Of a stretch of 35,386 bases of DNA, positions 23,835-31,579 are shown piece after piece. Below the pieces are notes generated by a model. It saw nothing but the letters and a program-made list of their open reading frames with translations. It searched no databases and had not been told where the DNA came from. Source of the DNA: DASPJR01 sp035628505. Lineage in GTDB: Bacteria; Planctomycetota; SZUA-567; H5-PLA8. The translations under genes and the position numbers were made by a program. Numbering within the stretch: position 1 is the first letter of the stretch; each line of letters opens with the position of its first letter. Location: contig DASPJR010000190.1 in the NCBI GenBank assembly GCA_035628505.1, positions 1 through 35,386 on the forward strand. The letters are read 5' to 3'.

Positions 23835-25136
23835 TTACTGCCGCACGTCGTAGCACCACAGCGTTTCGTGGTGGCGCAGATAAAGACGGCCATCCAGTAA
23901 GACGGGGTGAGCCCACGCTTCGGTGGTTTTCTCAATCAACTTGAACTGGCCGGCGACTTCAAACTTGTCCCCCGCGGGCTTTAGCAGCTGGACGATTCCG
24001 TTCTCAAAAAGCGTATACAGCCGGCCTTCGGCCCAGACCATGGCTGCGGTGGCGTGATTGTTGGTCGGCGTCGAAACTTTAATTTCGTAGCGGCTCTCGC
24101 CCGTTTTCACATCCAGCGCATGCAGCGAGGTGCTCTTCTTACAGCCGCTGGTGAAGAGCAATCCGTCCATCAAAATGCCGCTGCCCGTCAGCGGATCAAC
24201 CTGCGTCCTCCAGGCGACGTCGGCGTTAAAGGTATCGCCGTCTGATTTCAAATTAAACATCACGCCGCAGGGCCCATCGGGTGCGGAATAGAAAATACTG
24301 CGGTCGGCAAGGATGGGCGCGCAGCACGTGGCGCCCCAGCGGTTCTCGTTCGGCACTTTCCAGAGCAGTTTGCCTGTATCGGCATCGACTCCAAAGCCGA
24401 AACGGGACGAGCAATTCGCGATGATGCGCCGCCCGCCCAGGCTGAAAAGGATGGGGGAGGAGTACGCGGCTTTTTCGGCCGGAATGGGCTCGGAGGTCCA
24501 GACCGTGGCGCCGGTCTTCTTGTCCAGGGCGGCCATCAGCGTCTTGGGACCGCCGGGCGTGACGATCACCCGCGGACCGTCGATCAGCAGGCATTCGCTC
24601 AGGCCCCAGATGTTCGTCGCGCTCTCGAACGTTTTCAGAACATTATTGTTCCAGAGTTCCTTCCCGCTCGCCGCATCGTACGCCGCCACGCGGCCGAAGC
24701 CGTTCATGTGATAAACAACGCCTTCGCTGTAAGCACAGCTCGCGCGCGATCCGGGATACTGCTTCATCCAGGCCGAGCCGTTGGCGGCCTTCCACTTCTG
24801 CTTGCCCTGCAGATCCAGGCAGAAGATGCCGACCTCGCCCGCGACATCGCCGGTGATGTAAATGGAATCGCCCACAATGATCGGAGAAGACCAGCCGCGG
24901 CCAAGCTCGCTGAACTTCCAGAGCAGCTTCGGCCCCTCGGCGGGCCAGCTCGCAAGCAGGTTCTTTTCGTCTGAAATGCCGTCGCGGCGGATGCCGCGCC
25001 ATTGCGGCCAGCCTTTTTCGGGCGAGGCGATCAGGCCGTCTTCGCCGGCATGCACTCGCAGGATTGGAAGAAGAAAGCAAAACGACGCCGTCGCGAATGC
25101 TTTCAAAAGAATGAGGCGTTCGCGGCGGCGATACAT
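23835..25136 (-). CDS. Secreted PQQ-like beta-propeller protein (sugar cluster)
   Basis: A 433-aa protein with an N-terminal basic segment and hydrophobic stretch (MYRRRERLILLKAFATASFC, FLLPILRVHAG). GWPQWRGIRRDG is the family opening. Blade ends such as GPKLLWKFSE, GKQKWKAAN, GKELWNNNV, GATVWTSEP, GKLLWKVPN and NADVAWRTQ follow. It lies 35 bp downstream of the DUF1080 gene on the same strand, with AAGGAG 9 nt before the ATG, so the two form an operon. Propellers of this type often sit in sugar-degradation clusters in PVC bacteria; whether this one binds PQQ is unknown. Confidence 0.85.
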   Translation of the reverse strand: MYRRRERLILLKAFATASFCFLLPILRVHAGEDGLIASPEKGWPQWRGIRRDGISDEKNLLASWPAEGPKLLWKFSELGRGWSSPIIVGDSIYITGDVAGEVGIFCLDLQGKQKWKAANGSAWMKQYPGSRASCAYSEGVVYHMNGFGRVAAYDAASGKELWNNNVLKTFESATNIWGLSECLLIDGPRVIVTPGGPKTLMAALDKKTGATVWTSEPIPAEKAAYSSPILFSLGGRRIIANCSSRFGFGVDADTGKLLWKVPNENRWGATCCAPILADRSIFYSAPDGPCGVMFNLKSDGDTFNADVAWRTQVDPLTGSGILMDGLLFTSGCKKSTSLHALDVKTGESRYEIKVSTPTNNHATAAMVWAEGRLYTLFENGIVQLLKPAGDKFEVAGQFKLIEKTTEAWAHPVLLDGRLYLRHHETLWCYDVRQ

Positions 25137-25171
25137 AGGAGTGCGCTCCTTATCAATGACGATGAAAAGCT

Positions 25172-26500
25172 CTACAGCTTTTTAATCTTCACGTTCCGGA
25201 ACGCAACTGGGTCGCTGTGACCGGCAAAGCCGAAATGCCCTTCGGTACGGTCCTTGCCCGGGTGGGGCTTGCCATCCATGTATTCGGTCACCTTGCTGAG
25301 GTCCGCTTCAAGGATGCGCGTTCCGTTCAGCTCGACGTAAATGGTGGAGCCCTTCACCGTCACTTCCTGGTAGTTCCATTCCCCAGTCGGGCGCAGGAAA
25401 CCTCGTTTTGCGGCGACCATGCCGTAGGCAGAGCCGTGATACTGCCGAGCGTCGAGCTTGGCGTACTTCTGGTGTTCGCTGTCGAGCACCTGAAGTTCGC
25501 ACATGCCGGAGTAGGCCGTGTCACCCTTGCCCGGATAACGCAGCGCCAAGCCATTGTTTCCGCCGGGTGGAAGCTTGAACTCAACTTTCACCGTAAAGTC
25601 CTTGTACTGGTCTTTGGTGTAGATCGTCCCGCCCTTGCCGGGCTTGCAGATGATAGAGCCGTCCACGACTTCGTAGTTTTCAATGGGGCCGGCCCAGCCG
25701 TCGAAATCTTTTCCGTTGAAAATCGTCGTGTAGCCGTCGTCGGCCGGCTTTTTGTCAACGCCGCCATTGCGCAGAATGTTGTTCGCTTCCTCGCCGCTGA
25801 GTTCCTTCAGGAACACGTTGCGCCAGCGGATTTCGCCGCCGTGCGTCTGAAGCTGGATCGGCCCGGTGCGGTAAACGGGATCAGTGCGCTTAAAATAGTT
25901 TTCAAGGCGCGCGTGATCGACGACCAGCTTGTCATTCAGGAAAATCGTGACGCGTTCGCCGACCATGATGATGCGAAAACGGTTCCATTCACCAAAGGGT
26001 TTGTCAGCCAGCACGAGCGGATCCCTGCCCGGCGCGCCTTTTGAATTGTTCCACAGGCCGCCCGATCCCTTGTCGGCTCCGATGTTCCACTTTCCGCCTT
26101 CTTTTGTGAAATCCCAGATCTGCACCTGAGGAATGCCGCGCAGATAAATGCCGCTGTCGGCTTGCGCGACGGTCTTGTAATCCACCCACAGCTCGAAATC
26201 GCCGTAGTATTTCTCGGTCGTCAGGTAGAGTCCCTTGCCGTCGTTGACCAGTTCACCTTTATCAACGCTCCAGTGCTTCTTGACGTCGGCGAGGCTTGCC
26301 TCTTTTTTCTTGGCAAACTCTTCCGGCGTCATGCTCATGTACTTGGCCGGATCTTCCGTCGTCGCGCCCCACCAGCCGGTCAGGTCGGTGCCATTGAAGA
26401 TGGCGGTGAATCCCGCCGGCGGCTTGTTCAACTCGCCGTCCGCTGCAAAAGCGGAGAGACAGATGACACTTAAAAATAAAATCCACGCGGCATGCTTCAT
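25172..26500 (-). CDS. Secreted tandem DUF1080 (3-keto-glycoside hydrolase/lyase family) protein
   Basis: A 442-aa protein with a signal peptide (MKHAAWILFLSVICLSAFAA). Two DUF1080 (concanavalin-like jelly-roll) domains are seen. The first spans about 28-242 (GFTAIFNGTDLTGWWG, GDFELWVDYKTVAQADSGIYLRG, GPIQLQTHGGEIRWRNVFLKEL). The second spans about 260-442 (GYTTIFNGKDFDGWAGPI, DFTVKVEFKLPPGGNNGLALR, EGHFGFAGHSDPVAFRNVKIKKL). Members of this family act on 3-keto-glycosides made by oxidation at C3. In Bacteroides thetaiotaomicron a DUF1080 enzyme works with a TIM-barrel hydratase, and such a TIM-barrel gene is divergent here, 255 bp away. GGAGC lies before the ATG. Family is secure; the exact reaction is inferred. 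Confidence 0.88.
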   Translation of the reverse strand: MKHAAWILFLSVICLSAFAADGELNKPPAGFTAIFNGTDLTGWWGATTEDPAKYMSMTPEEFAKKKEASLADVKKHWSVDKGELVNDGKGLYLTTEKYYGDFELWVDYKTVAQADSGIYLRGIPQVQIWDFTKEGGKWNIGADKGSGGLWNNSKGAPGRDPLVLADKPFGEWNRFRIIMVGERVTIFLNDKLVVDHARLENYFKRTDPVYRTGPIQLQTHGGEIRWRNVFLKELSGEEANNILRNGGVDKKPADDGYTTIFNGKDFDGWAGPIENYEVVDGSIICKPGKGGTIYTKDQYKDFTVKVEFKLPPGGNNGLALRYPGKGDTAYSGMCELQVLDSEHQKYAKLDARQYHGSAYGMVAAKRGFLRPTGEWNYQEVTVKGSTIYVELNGTRILEADLSKVTEYMDGKPHPGKDRTEGHFGFAGHSDPVAFRNVKIKKL

Positions 26501-26720
26501 GGCGGGCTCCTCGGTAAACGTTGTAACGTATCTGTGACTCTACATACCCCGGCCAGAATTGAAAAGAGCAACCTTCATTCATTCTGCGACGCTGATTTCG
26601 CGCAAAAATTCAATTTCCTGTCAACACGTGAAGACAAGGACGGGGGCAGTCGTTCATTCGATATCGCCTGTAAAACGCCGGACAATGCCGCGGCAGCGCA
26701 GCCCGTCGCATGATGCGCAT

Positions 26721-26747
26721 TTGACGCAGCGGACTGCGCGCTATAAT
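26721..26747 (+). promoter_or_regulatory. Promoter of the TIM-barrel isomerase-like gene
   Basis: TTGACG (26721-26726), a 15-nt spacer and a perfect TATAAT (26742-26747) end only 8 nt before the ATG at 26756. Transcription would start at or within 2-3 nt of the ATG, so the mRNA would be nearly leaderless. No Shine-Dalgarno is present, which agrees. The rest of the 26501-26755 divergent gap holds no gene that I can see. Confidence 0.5.
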
Positions 26748-26755
26748 GCGCCGCT

Positions 26756-27625
26756 ATGAAAAAACTCAACGCCGCACTCACCCTTGCCGCGCTCGCGGCA
26801 ATTTTCACTGTCACAGCCCGGGCCGGAACAATCCCCGATGAATACAAGATCGGCGGCTTCGCGCTTGCCTGCCAGGCCTGGAGCTTCAACCGCTTCAGCG
26901 CTATGGAAGCGATCGAAAAGACCGCTGCCACAGGCGCGCGCTGCATCGAGTTCTTCCCCGGCCAGAAGCTGAGCAAGGAAGAGCCGACCGTGAAGTGGGA
27001 TCACAACGCCTCGGACGAAGTGATCGCCAAGGTGAAAGCGAAGCTGGCTGAGCACAAGATCAAGGCGGTGAACTACGGTGTGGTCGGCGTGCCTGCGGAC
27101 GAAGCCGGCGCACGCAAGATTTTCGAGTTCGCCAAAAAGATGGATCTCTACGGCATCACAACCGAGTCGCACGGCTCGATTGAAGTTCTCGAGAAGCTGG
27201 CGAAGGAATACGACATCCGCGTCTGCTTCCACGAACATCCCAGGCGTGAGAAGGATCCGACCTACAAAATCTGGAACCCGCATTTCGTTGCCGAACTGTG
27301 CAAAGATCGCGATCCACGCGTGGGCGCCTGCGCTGACACCGGTCACTGGCAGACCTCCGCGCTCAAGCCGCTGGACTGCATCAAGATTCTCACTGGCCGC
27401 GTGCTGAGCTCGCATCTGAAGGACCGCGCCGAATTCGGCAAGGGCGGCCCGGATATCGTCTACGGCACTGGCCAGGGGCAGATCGCTGAAGTTCTGGCCG
27501 AGCTCAAAGCGCAGAAGTTTGAAGGCAACATCTCAATCGAGTACGAAAACAAATGGGACAACAACGTTCCAGACATGAAGGAATGCGTTGAATTCGTCCG
27601 CAAGTGGGGCGAAGCAAACAAGTAA
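26756..27625 (+). CDS. Secreted xylose-isomerase-like TIM-barrel protein
   Basis: A 289-aa protein with a signal peptide (MKKLNAALTLAALAAIFTVTARAG). The barrel follows the sugar phosphate isomerase/epimerase (AP endonuclease 2) pattern: GGFALACQAWSFNRFSAMEAIE, ARCIEFFPGQ, KAVNYGVVGV, YGITTESHG, VCFHEHP, GACADTGHW, SHLKD and ISIEYEN. Candidate metal ligands are the Glu/His/Asp/Glu set in these strands. Family members include 3-keto-2-hydroxyglucal hydratases that follow DUF1080 enzymes in 3-keto-glycoside breakdown, and the divergent DUF1080 gene makes that role plausible here. The start has no Shine-Dalgarno but sits just after a consensus TATAAT, as in leaderless mRNAs. Confidence 0.85.
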   Translation: MKKLNAALTLAALAAIFTVTARAGTIPDEYKIGGFALACQAWSFNRFSAMEAIEKTAATGARCIEFFPGQKLSKEEPTVKWDHNASDEVIAKVKAKLAEHKIKAVNYGVVGVPADEAGARKIFEFAKKMDLYGITTESHGSIEVLEKLAKEYDIRVCFHEHPRREKDPTYKIWNPHFVAELCKDRDPRVGACADTGHWQTSALKPLDCIKILTGRVLSSHLKDRAEFGKGGPDIVYGTGQGQIAEVLAELKAQKFEGNISIEYENKWDNNVPDMKECVEFVRKWGEANK

Positions 27626-27656
27626 TGCCGCTTGCGAGAGGCAAGCTGAGCGATGC

Positions 27657-27690
27657 AAAAGGCGGACGGAGACGTCCGCCTTTTTATTTT
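27657..27690. terminator. Bidirectional intrinsic terminator
   Basis: GGCGGACG (27661-27668), a GAGA loop and CGTCCGCC (27673-27680) form a perfect 8-bp stem, extended by AAAA before and TTTTTATTTT after. The + side ends the TIM-barrel gene. The AAAA flank gives the minus side TTTT after the ModF-like gene, whose TAA stop lies within the T run. Confidence 0.85.
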
Positions 27691-29243
27691 GGGCTGAGAA
27701 CTTTAACGCGCGGGCTGCGGCCGCGGCGCAGCTCCAGGCGGTGCGTAATTCCCACCGGCAACTCGCTCTCATAGTGCGTCACCATAATCAGTGTTGTTCG
27801 CTGGCGCTTGCAGACTGCTTCTATCGCGCCCAGAACCCGCTCCCGTGAGGCCGCATCCAGTCCCTGGCACGGTTCGTCGAGCACAAGCAGGCGCGGAGAT
27901 TTCACCAGCGCACGCGCAATCATCGCCAGGCGCTGCTGGCCGTCTGAGAGCAGCCGGAACGGCCGATCTGCGACGGCGCTTAAGCCGAAAAACCTGAGCC
28001 ACTTCCGCGCTGCTTCAGCCTGACTGCGGGAGCAATCACGGTAAAGGCCGAGCGTTTCAAAGAAGCCGGTGCAGACGAATTCAAACGTGCTGGTGAGGTT
28101 TCCAAAATGCAGCGCGATGTCCGGCGACGCCCAGCCAATTTTCGCCTTGAGCTGCCAGAGCGTGTAGCCTTCGCCGCGGCGGTGCCCGAAAAGCCGCACG
28201 TCCTGCGCAAATGCCTGCGGGTGGTCTCCAACCAGAAGGCTGAGAAGTGTTGTCTTGCCCGCGCCGTTTGGACCGGCGACGGCCCAGCGTTCTTCCGGAC
28301 GCACAGTCCAGCTGAAATCTGTCGGCAGCCGAACTTCTCCGGCCTGGAGTGTTACCTGATTCATAGTCAGCAGCGACGCGCGGTGGCGGACCTGCTTTCG
28401 CGAGCGTGAAACAGCGGGTGTTTTCCGGCGAGCTTTCCCGAACGTTTTTGTGCACGCGCGGTTGAACGACCTTCGATCGAGCGGCCCGGACTCAATGATG
28501 CGTCCGCGCCTGAGCCACAGCGCATGTGTGATGCCGCGCGGCAGCTCATCGGGCCGCGCGCTCATCAGAAGGATCTGCTGTCCGCGGCGCATGAGGCGCT
28601 CGAGAATGCGCATCAGCCTGGCGCGCCCGGCGACATCCAGACCGATGAACGGTTCGTCGAGAACGAGCAGAACCGGGCGCATCAGCAGCGAGCGCGCGAT
28701 CAGCAGCCGGCGCATTTCGCCCGTGGATAAGTGGAGCGTCTGGCGGTCGAGCAGTGTGTTGATCTCAAGAAAACGTACGGTTTGCTGAAGATGCTTTGTG
28801 GCTGCCGCACTTCGTCCCGCGATGGAGCGCAGGATCTGGCCGGCGGTGAGCGTAATTTCCTCTTCGCCCGGGTACCAGCGCGACTGATAGTAGCTATCTG
28901 GCTGTGCGACAAAGAGACTATGCAGGCGGAAGGAGACGGTGGCGATGAGCTCGCAGGGATCAGGTACGTCGGCCCCGAAATTGTAATCAATGTCGCCGCT
29001 GCAGGCGCAGTCACCGGCAATGACAGACGCCAGGACGGACTTGCCAGAACCGTTTGCGCCGAGTACGGCCCAGTTTTCCCCTTTGCAAACAGACCACGTC
29101 AGGCGGCGCAGAATCCTCTGCTCGTCACGCTCAACACTGACCCGCTTCAAAGCGAGAATTGGTGAATCCCGCTGTTCTGTTCCATTTTCGGCGCGACTTC
29201 GTTTCATGCGCCGTATTATTGCCGCAATCCGCTCGTCTGCCAT
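27684..29243 (-). CDS. modF: ModF-like protein with two fused ABC ATPase domains
   Basis: About 519 aa from the ATG at 29243. In-frame ATGs at 29285 and 29207 are alternatives, and none has a ribosome binding site; 29285 would overlap a short + strand ORF. Domain 1 has Walker A GANGSGKS, signature LSTGE and Walker B LLVLDEPFIGLD, but the switch histidine is replaced (ILLMSARPDELP). Domain 2 is complete: GPNGAGKT, LLSDGQQRLAMIARAL, LLVLDEPCQGLD and His in MVTHYESE. The unusual LSTGE and missing first switch His are both also seen in E. coli ModF (490 aa). There are no membrane helices and no transporter partner. ModF's role is unclear despite its link to molybdenum genes. Confidence 0.85.
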   Translation of the reverse strand: MADERIAAIIRRMKRSRAENGTEQRDSPILALKRVSVERDEQRILRRLTWSVCKGENWAVLGANGSGKSVLASVIAGDCACSGDIDYNFGADVPDPCELIATVSFRLHSLFVAQPDSYYQSRWYPGEEEITLTAGQILRSIAGRSAAATKHLQQTVRFLEINTLLDRQTLHLSTGEMRRLLIARSLLMRPVLLVLDEPFIGLDVAGRARLMRILERLMRRGQQILLMSARPDELPRGITHALWLRRGRIIESGPLDRRSFNRACTKTFGKARRKTPAVSRSRKQVRHRASLLTMNQVTLQAGEVRLPTDFSWTVRPEERWAVAGPNGAGKTTLLSLLVGDHPQAFAQDVRLFGHRRGEGYTLWQLKAKIGWASPDIALHFGNLTSTFEFVCTGFFETLGLYRDCSRSQAEAARKWLRFFGLSAVADRPFRLLSDGQQRLAMIARALVKSPRLLVLDEPCQGLDAASRERVLGAIEAVCKRQRTTLIMVTHYESELPVGITHRLELRRGRSPRVKVLSPK

Positions 29244-29264
29244 GTCACTTAAGAGGAGGCAACA

Positions 29265-29309
29265 ATGCGTTTGCTCGCGGGCCATTTCGGTGAAAGATAC
29301 CGGCTATAA
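29265..29309 (+). CDS. Putative 14-aa ORF upstream of the GH81 gene
   Basis: ATG at 29265 to TAA at 29307-29309 encodes MRLLAGHFGERYRL. A strong GAGGAGG (29253-29259) sits 5 nt before the ATG. The stop is followed after 5 nt by the AAGAGGAG site of the GH81 gene, so translation of one could feed the other. It could be a leader or coupling ORF, or a chance hit in the purine-rich divergent gap. No terminator hairpin lies between it and GH81, so simple attenuation is not indicated. Confidence 0.35.
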   Translation: MRLLAGHFGERYRL

Positions 29310-29328
29310 CATCAAGAGGAGTTAAAAA

Positions 29329-31578
29329 GTGCCTGCGATCCGTCCTTGTGTTCTGACTCTCGTCGTCCTGCTAGCGTGCCGCGCCTCTGCCGGTGAAGGC
29401 GTTGAGCGCGTCGGCGCGGGCGGGTATCTCACGACCTGCCCGGCGAAAGCAAAGGAACCGCAGGCAGTCATCTACAAGACAGAGAACATCAAAGGACCCG
29501 TACCGACCAGCGACTGGTGGAGTTCACTCACGTGGGTTCAGTATTCAGAACCGCAGTACGCGCACCCGCTGGTGCTGCGCGCAGAGGCCGGCGGGCTGCG
29601 CGTGTTTCATCCGAATGCGATCGCGACAACGAAGATCGGCATTTTCGCGGCGATGGGGGGCGGTAAGAATGATTTCGTGCTGGGCCATTCGGCTCAGCTT
29701 AAGTTCCCCGACGCACGACTGCATGATTTCAGCGACTGGTTTTTGACGACGGCATTCGCGGCTGACGGCAAGAGCATGAAGTTCACCTATGGCCACGGCA
29801 GCCCCTTCGTTTACGCCATTTACGAAGGCGGCAACCCGACGCTGACGTTCGACGCCCAGCCCAGCGTCTGGTCGGGAAACGCGCAGTCGGCCGTGCTTGG
29901 AATCAGCGTGAACACGAAGGCGTACGCGCTGTTTGGTCCTGCCGGCTGCAGTTGGAGCGGACTCGACTCGAAGACCATCACGTGCGATATGAAAGGCAAG
30001 ACGCATTTTTCAGTGGCGCTTCTTCCTGACAAGTCGCAGGCAGCTCTGGACCTGTTCACGCGTCACGCGTACGCGCACGTCACAGGCAGCAAAGTGGAAT
30101 GGTCGTTTGACGAAAAAACGTCGGTGCTGAAAACGCAGTACACGTTCACAACGCAGCCGCACGAAGGAACGGAGACGGCGACGCTCTTTGCGCTGTACCC
30201 GCATCAATGGATGCGCAGCAAAGACGCGCTGACCGAATACGTTTATCCCAGCGTCCGCGGCCAATTGAAACTCATGCGCGGCAGCGGCTTTTCCACCCAG
30301 ATGACTTTCCCCGGAGTGCTGCCGGCGCTGCCGGATAAAGGCAGCTACGACAAGGCGGTGCTTCGCAAGCTCGTCGAAGCCGGCTCGGCAAAAGAGAACA
30401 ATTTGAAAGACACGTACTGGGGCGGCAAGCGGCTGGGCTATCTGGCTTCGCTGATTCCCATCGCCGAACAGGTAGAGGCGTCTGCCGCGCGCGATCAACT
30501 CTATGGCGAGATGAAAGAGCGCCTCGAAAAATGGTTTACGCCGGTGGACGCTGCCGGCGCGCCGAAAAAGCAGGGCTGCTTTTACCTCAATAAAAACTGG
30601 GGCACGCTGATCGGTTATCCCGCAAGTTATGGCAGCGACGTGGAACTCAGCGATCATCACTTTCACTACGGCTATTTCATCCGCGCGGCCGCGGAGATCG
30701 CCCGCCACGATCCGCAGTGGGCTGCCGACGAGAATTGGGGCGGCATGGTGCGGCTGCTGATCCGCGACATCGCCAACCCCGAACGCAACAGTCCCGATCT
30801 GCCATTCCTCCGCAACTTCGATCCGTATGCCGGACATTCGTGGGCTTCAGGAAAAGGCGTCTTCTTCGACGGAAACAACCAGGAGTCGTCTTCGGAAGCG
30901 ATGGGCGCGTGGGCAGGCATCATTCTGTTTGGCCAGGCTGTCGGTGATAAAAAGCTGCGCGACCTCGGTATTTTTCTGTTCACGACCGAAATGGAAGCCA
31001 TCAACCAATACTGGTTTGATGTCGAGAACCGGCACCGCGCGGCTGGTTACGGAGCCTCCGTTGTCACGATGGTCTGGGGCGCCAAGGGTGTGAACGAGAC
31101 GTGGTTCACAAAAAATCCGGAAGCGGTGCACGCAATTAACTGGCTGCCGATTCACGGCGGCTCGCTTTATCTGGGGCACTATCCCGAATACACGCGTCGG
31201 AATTACGACGCGCTGGTGGCGGAGAACCAGGGAGAGAAATGGGACGAGTGGGCCGACCAGGTTTTCATGTACCGCGCGCTGCACGACCCGGCTGACGCGA
31301 TCCGGCAATACAATCTGAATCCCGAGGGCTTCCCGCTTGAAGGTGGAAACTCCCGCGCCAATGCCTATCTCTGGATACATAACCTGAACGCACTGGGGCA
31401 GGTGGACCGTGAAGTCGCAGCCGACTACCCGCTCTATGCCGTGTTCAAGAAAAACGGAACGCGTACGTATGTGGTTTACAATATGGATGCCGCTGCGCGG
31501 GACGTCCGCTTTACAGACGGCACAACGTTCAACGCGCCGCCGCGCTCATTCGCCGTTCACAGCGCGCCGGCAAAATGA
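29329..31578 (+). CDS. Secreted GH81 endo-beta-1,3-glucanase
   Basis: A 749-aa protein starting at GTG (29329), which follows AAGAGGAG by 7 nt. The signal peptide is MPAIRPCVLTLVVLLACRAS-AG. Family GH81 is shown by PTSDWWSSLTW and YAHPLVLRAEAGGL near the N-terminus and by the catalytic region: LSDHHFHYGYF (Asp442), FDPYAGHSWASG, then FDGNNQESSSEAMGAWAG with Glu519 and Glu523, the expected acid/base and nucleophile pair. Length fits a GH81 without an added carbohydrate-binding module. The enzyme should cut beta-1,3-glucan such as laminarin or fungal wall glucan. It is convergent with a sigma-54 regulator, the two stop codons being one base apart. Confidence 0.93.
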   Translation: MPAIRPCVLTLVVLLACRASAGEGVERVGAGGYLTTCPAKAKEPQAVIYKTENIKGPVPTSDWWSSLTWVQYSEPQYAHPLVLRAEAGGLRVFHPNAIATTKIGIFAAMGGGKNDFVLGHSAQLKFPDARLHDFSDWFLTTAFAADGKSMKFTYGHGSPFVYAIYEGGNPTLTFDAQPSVWSGNAQSAVLGISVNTKAYALFGPAGCSWSGLDSKTITCDMKGKTHFSVALLPDKSQAALDLFTRHAYAHVTGSKVEWSFDEKTSVLKTQYTFTTQPHEGTETATLFALYPHQWMRSKDALTEYVYPSVRGQLKLMRGSGFSTQMTFPGVLPALPDKGSYDKAVLRKLVEAGSAKENNLKDTYWGGKRLGYLASLIPIAEQVEASAARDQLYGEMKERLEKWFTPVDAAGAPKKQGCFYLNKNWGTLIGYPASYGSDVELSDHHFHYGYFIRAAAEIARHDPQWAADENWGGMVRLLIRDIANPERNSPDLPFLRNFDPYAGHSWASGKGVFFDGNNQESSSEAMGAWAGIILFGQAVGDKKLRDLGIFLFTTEMEAINQYWFDVENRHRAAGYGASVVTMVWGAKGVNETWFTKNPEAVHAINWLPIHGGSLYLGHYPEYTRRNYDALVAENQGEKWDEWADQVFMYRALHDPADAIRQYNLNPEGFPLEGGNSRANAYLWIHNLNALGQVDREVAADYPLYAVFKKNGTRTYVVYNMDAAARDVRFTDGTTFNAPPRSFAVHSAPAK

Positions 31579-31579
31579 G

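Noticed and set aside
30010..30837. 275-codon minus-strand open frame
   Set aside because: Antisense to the catalytic part of GH81.
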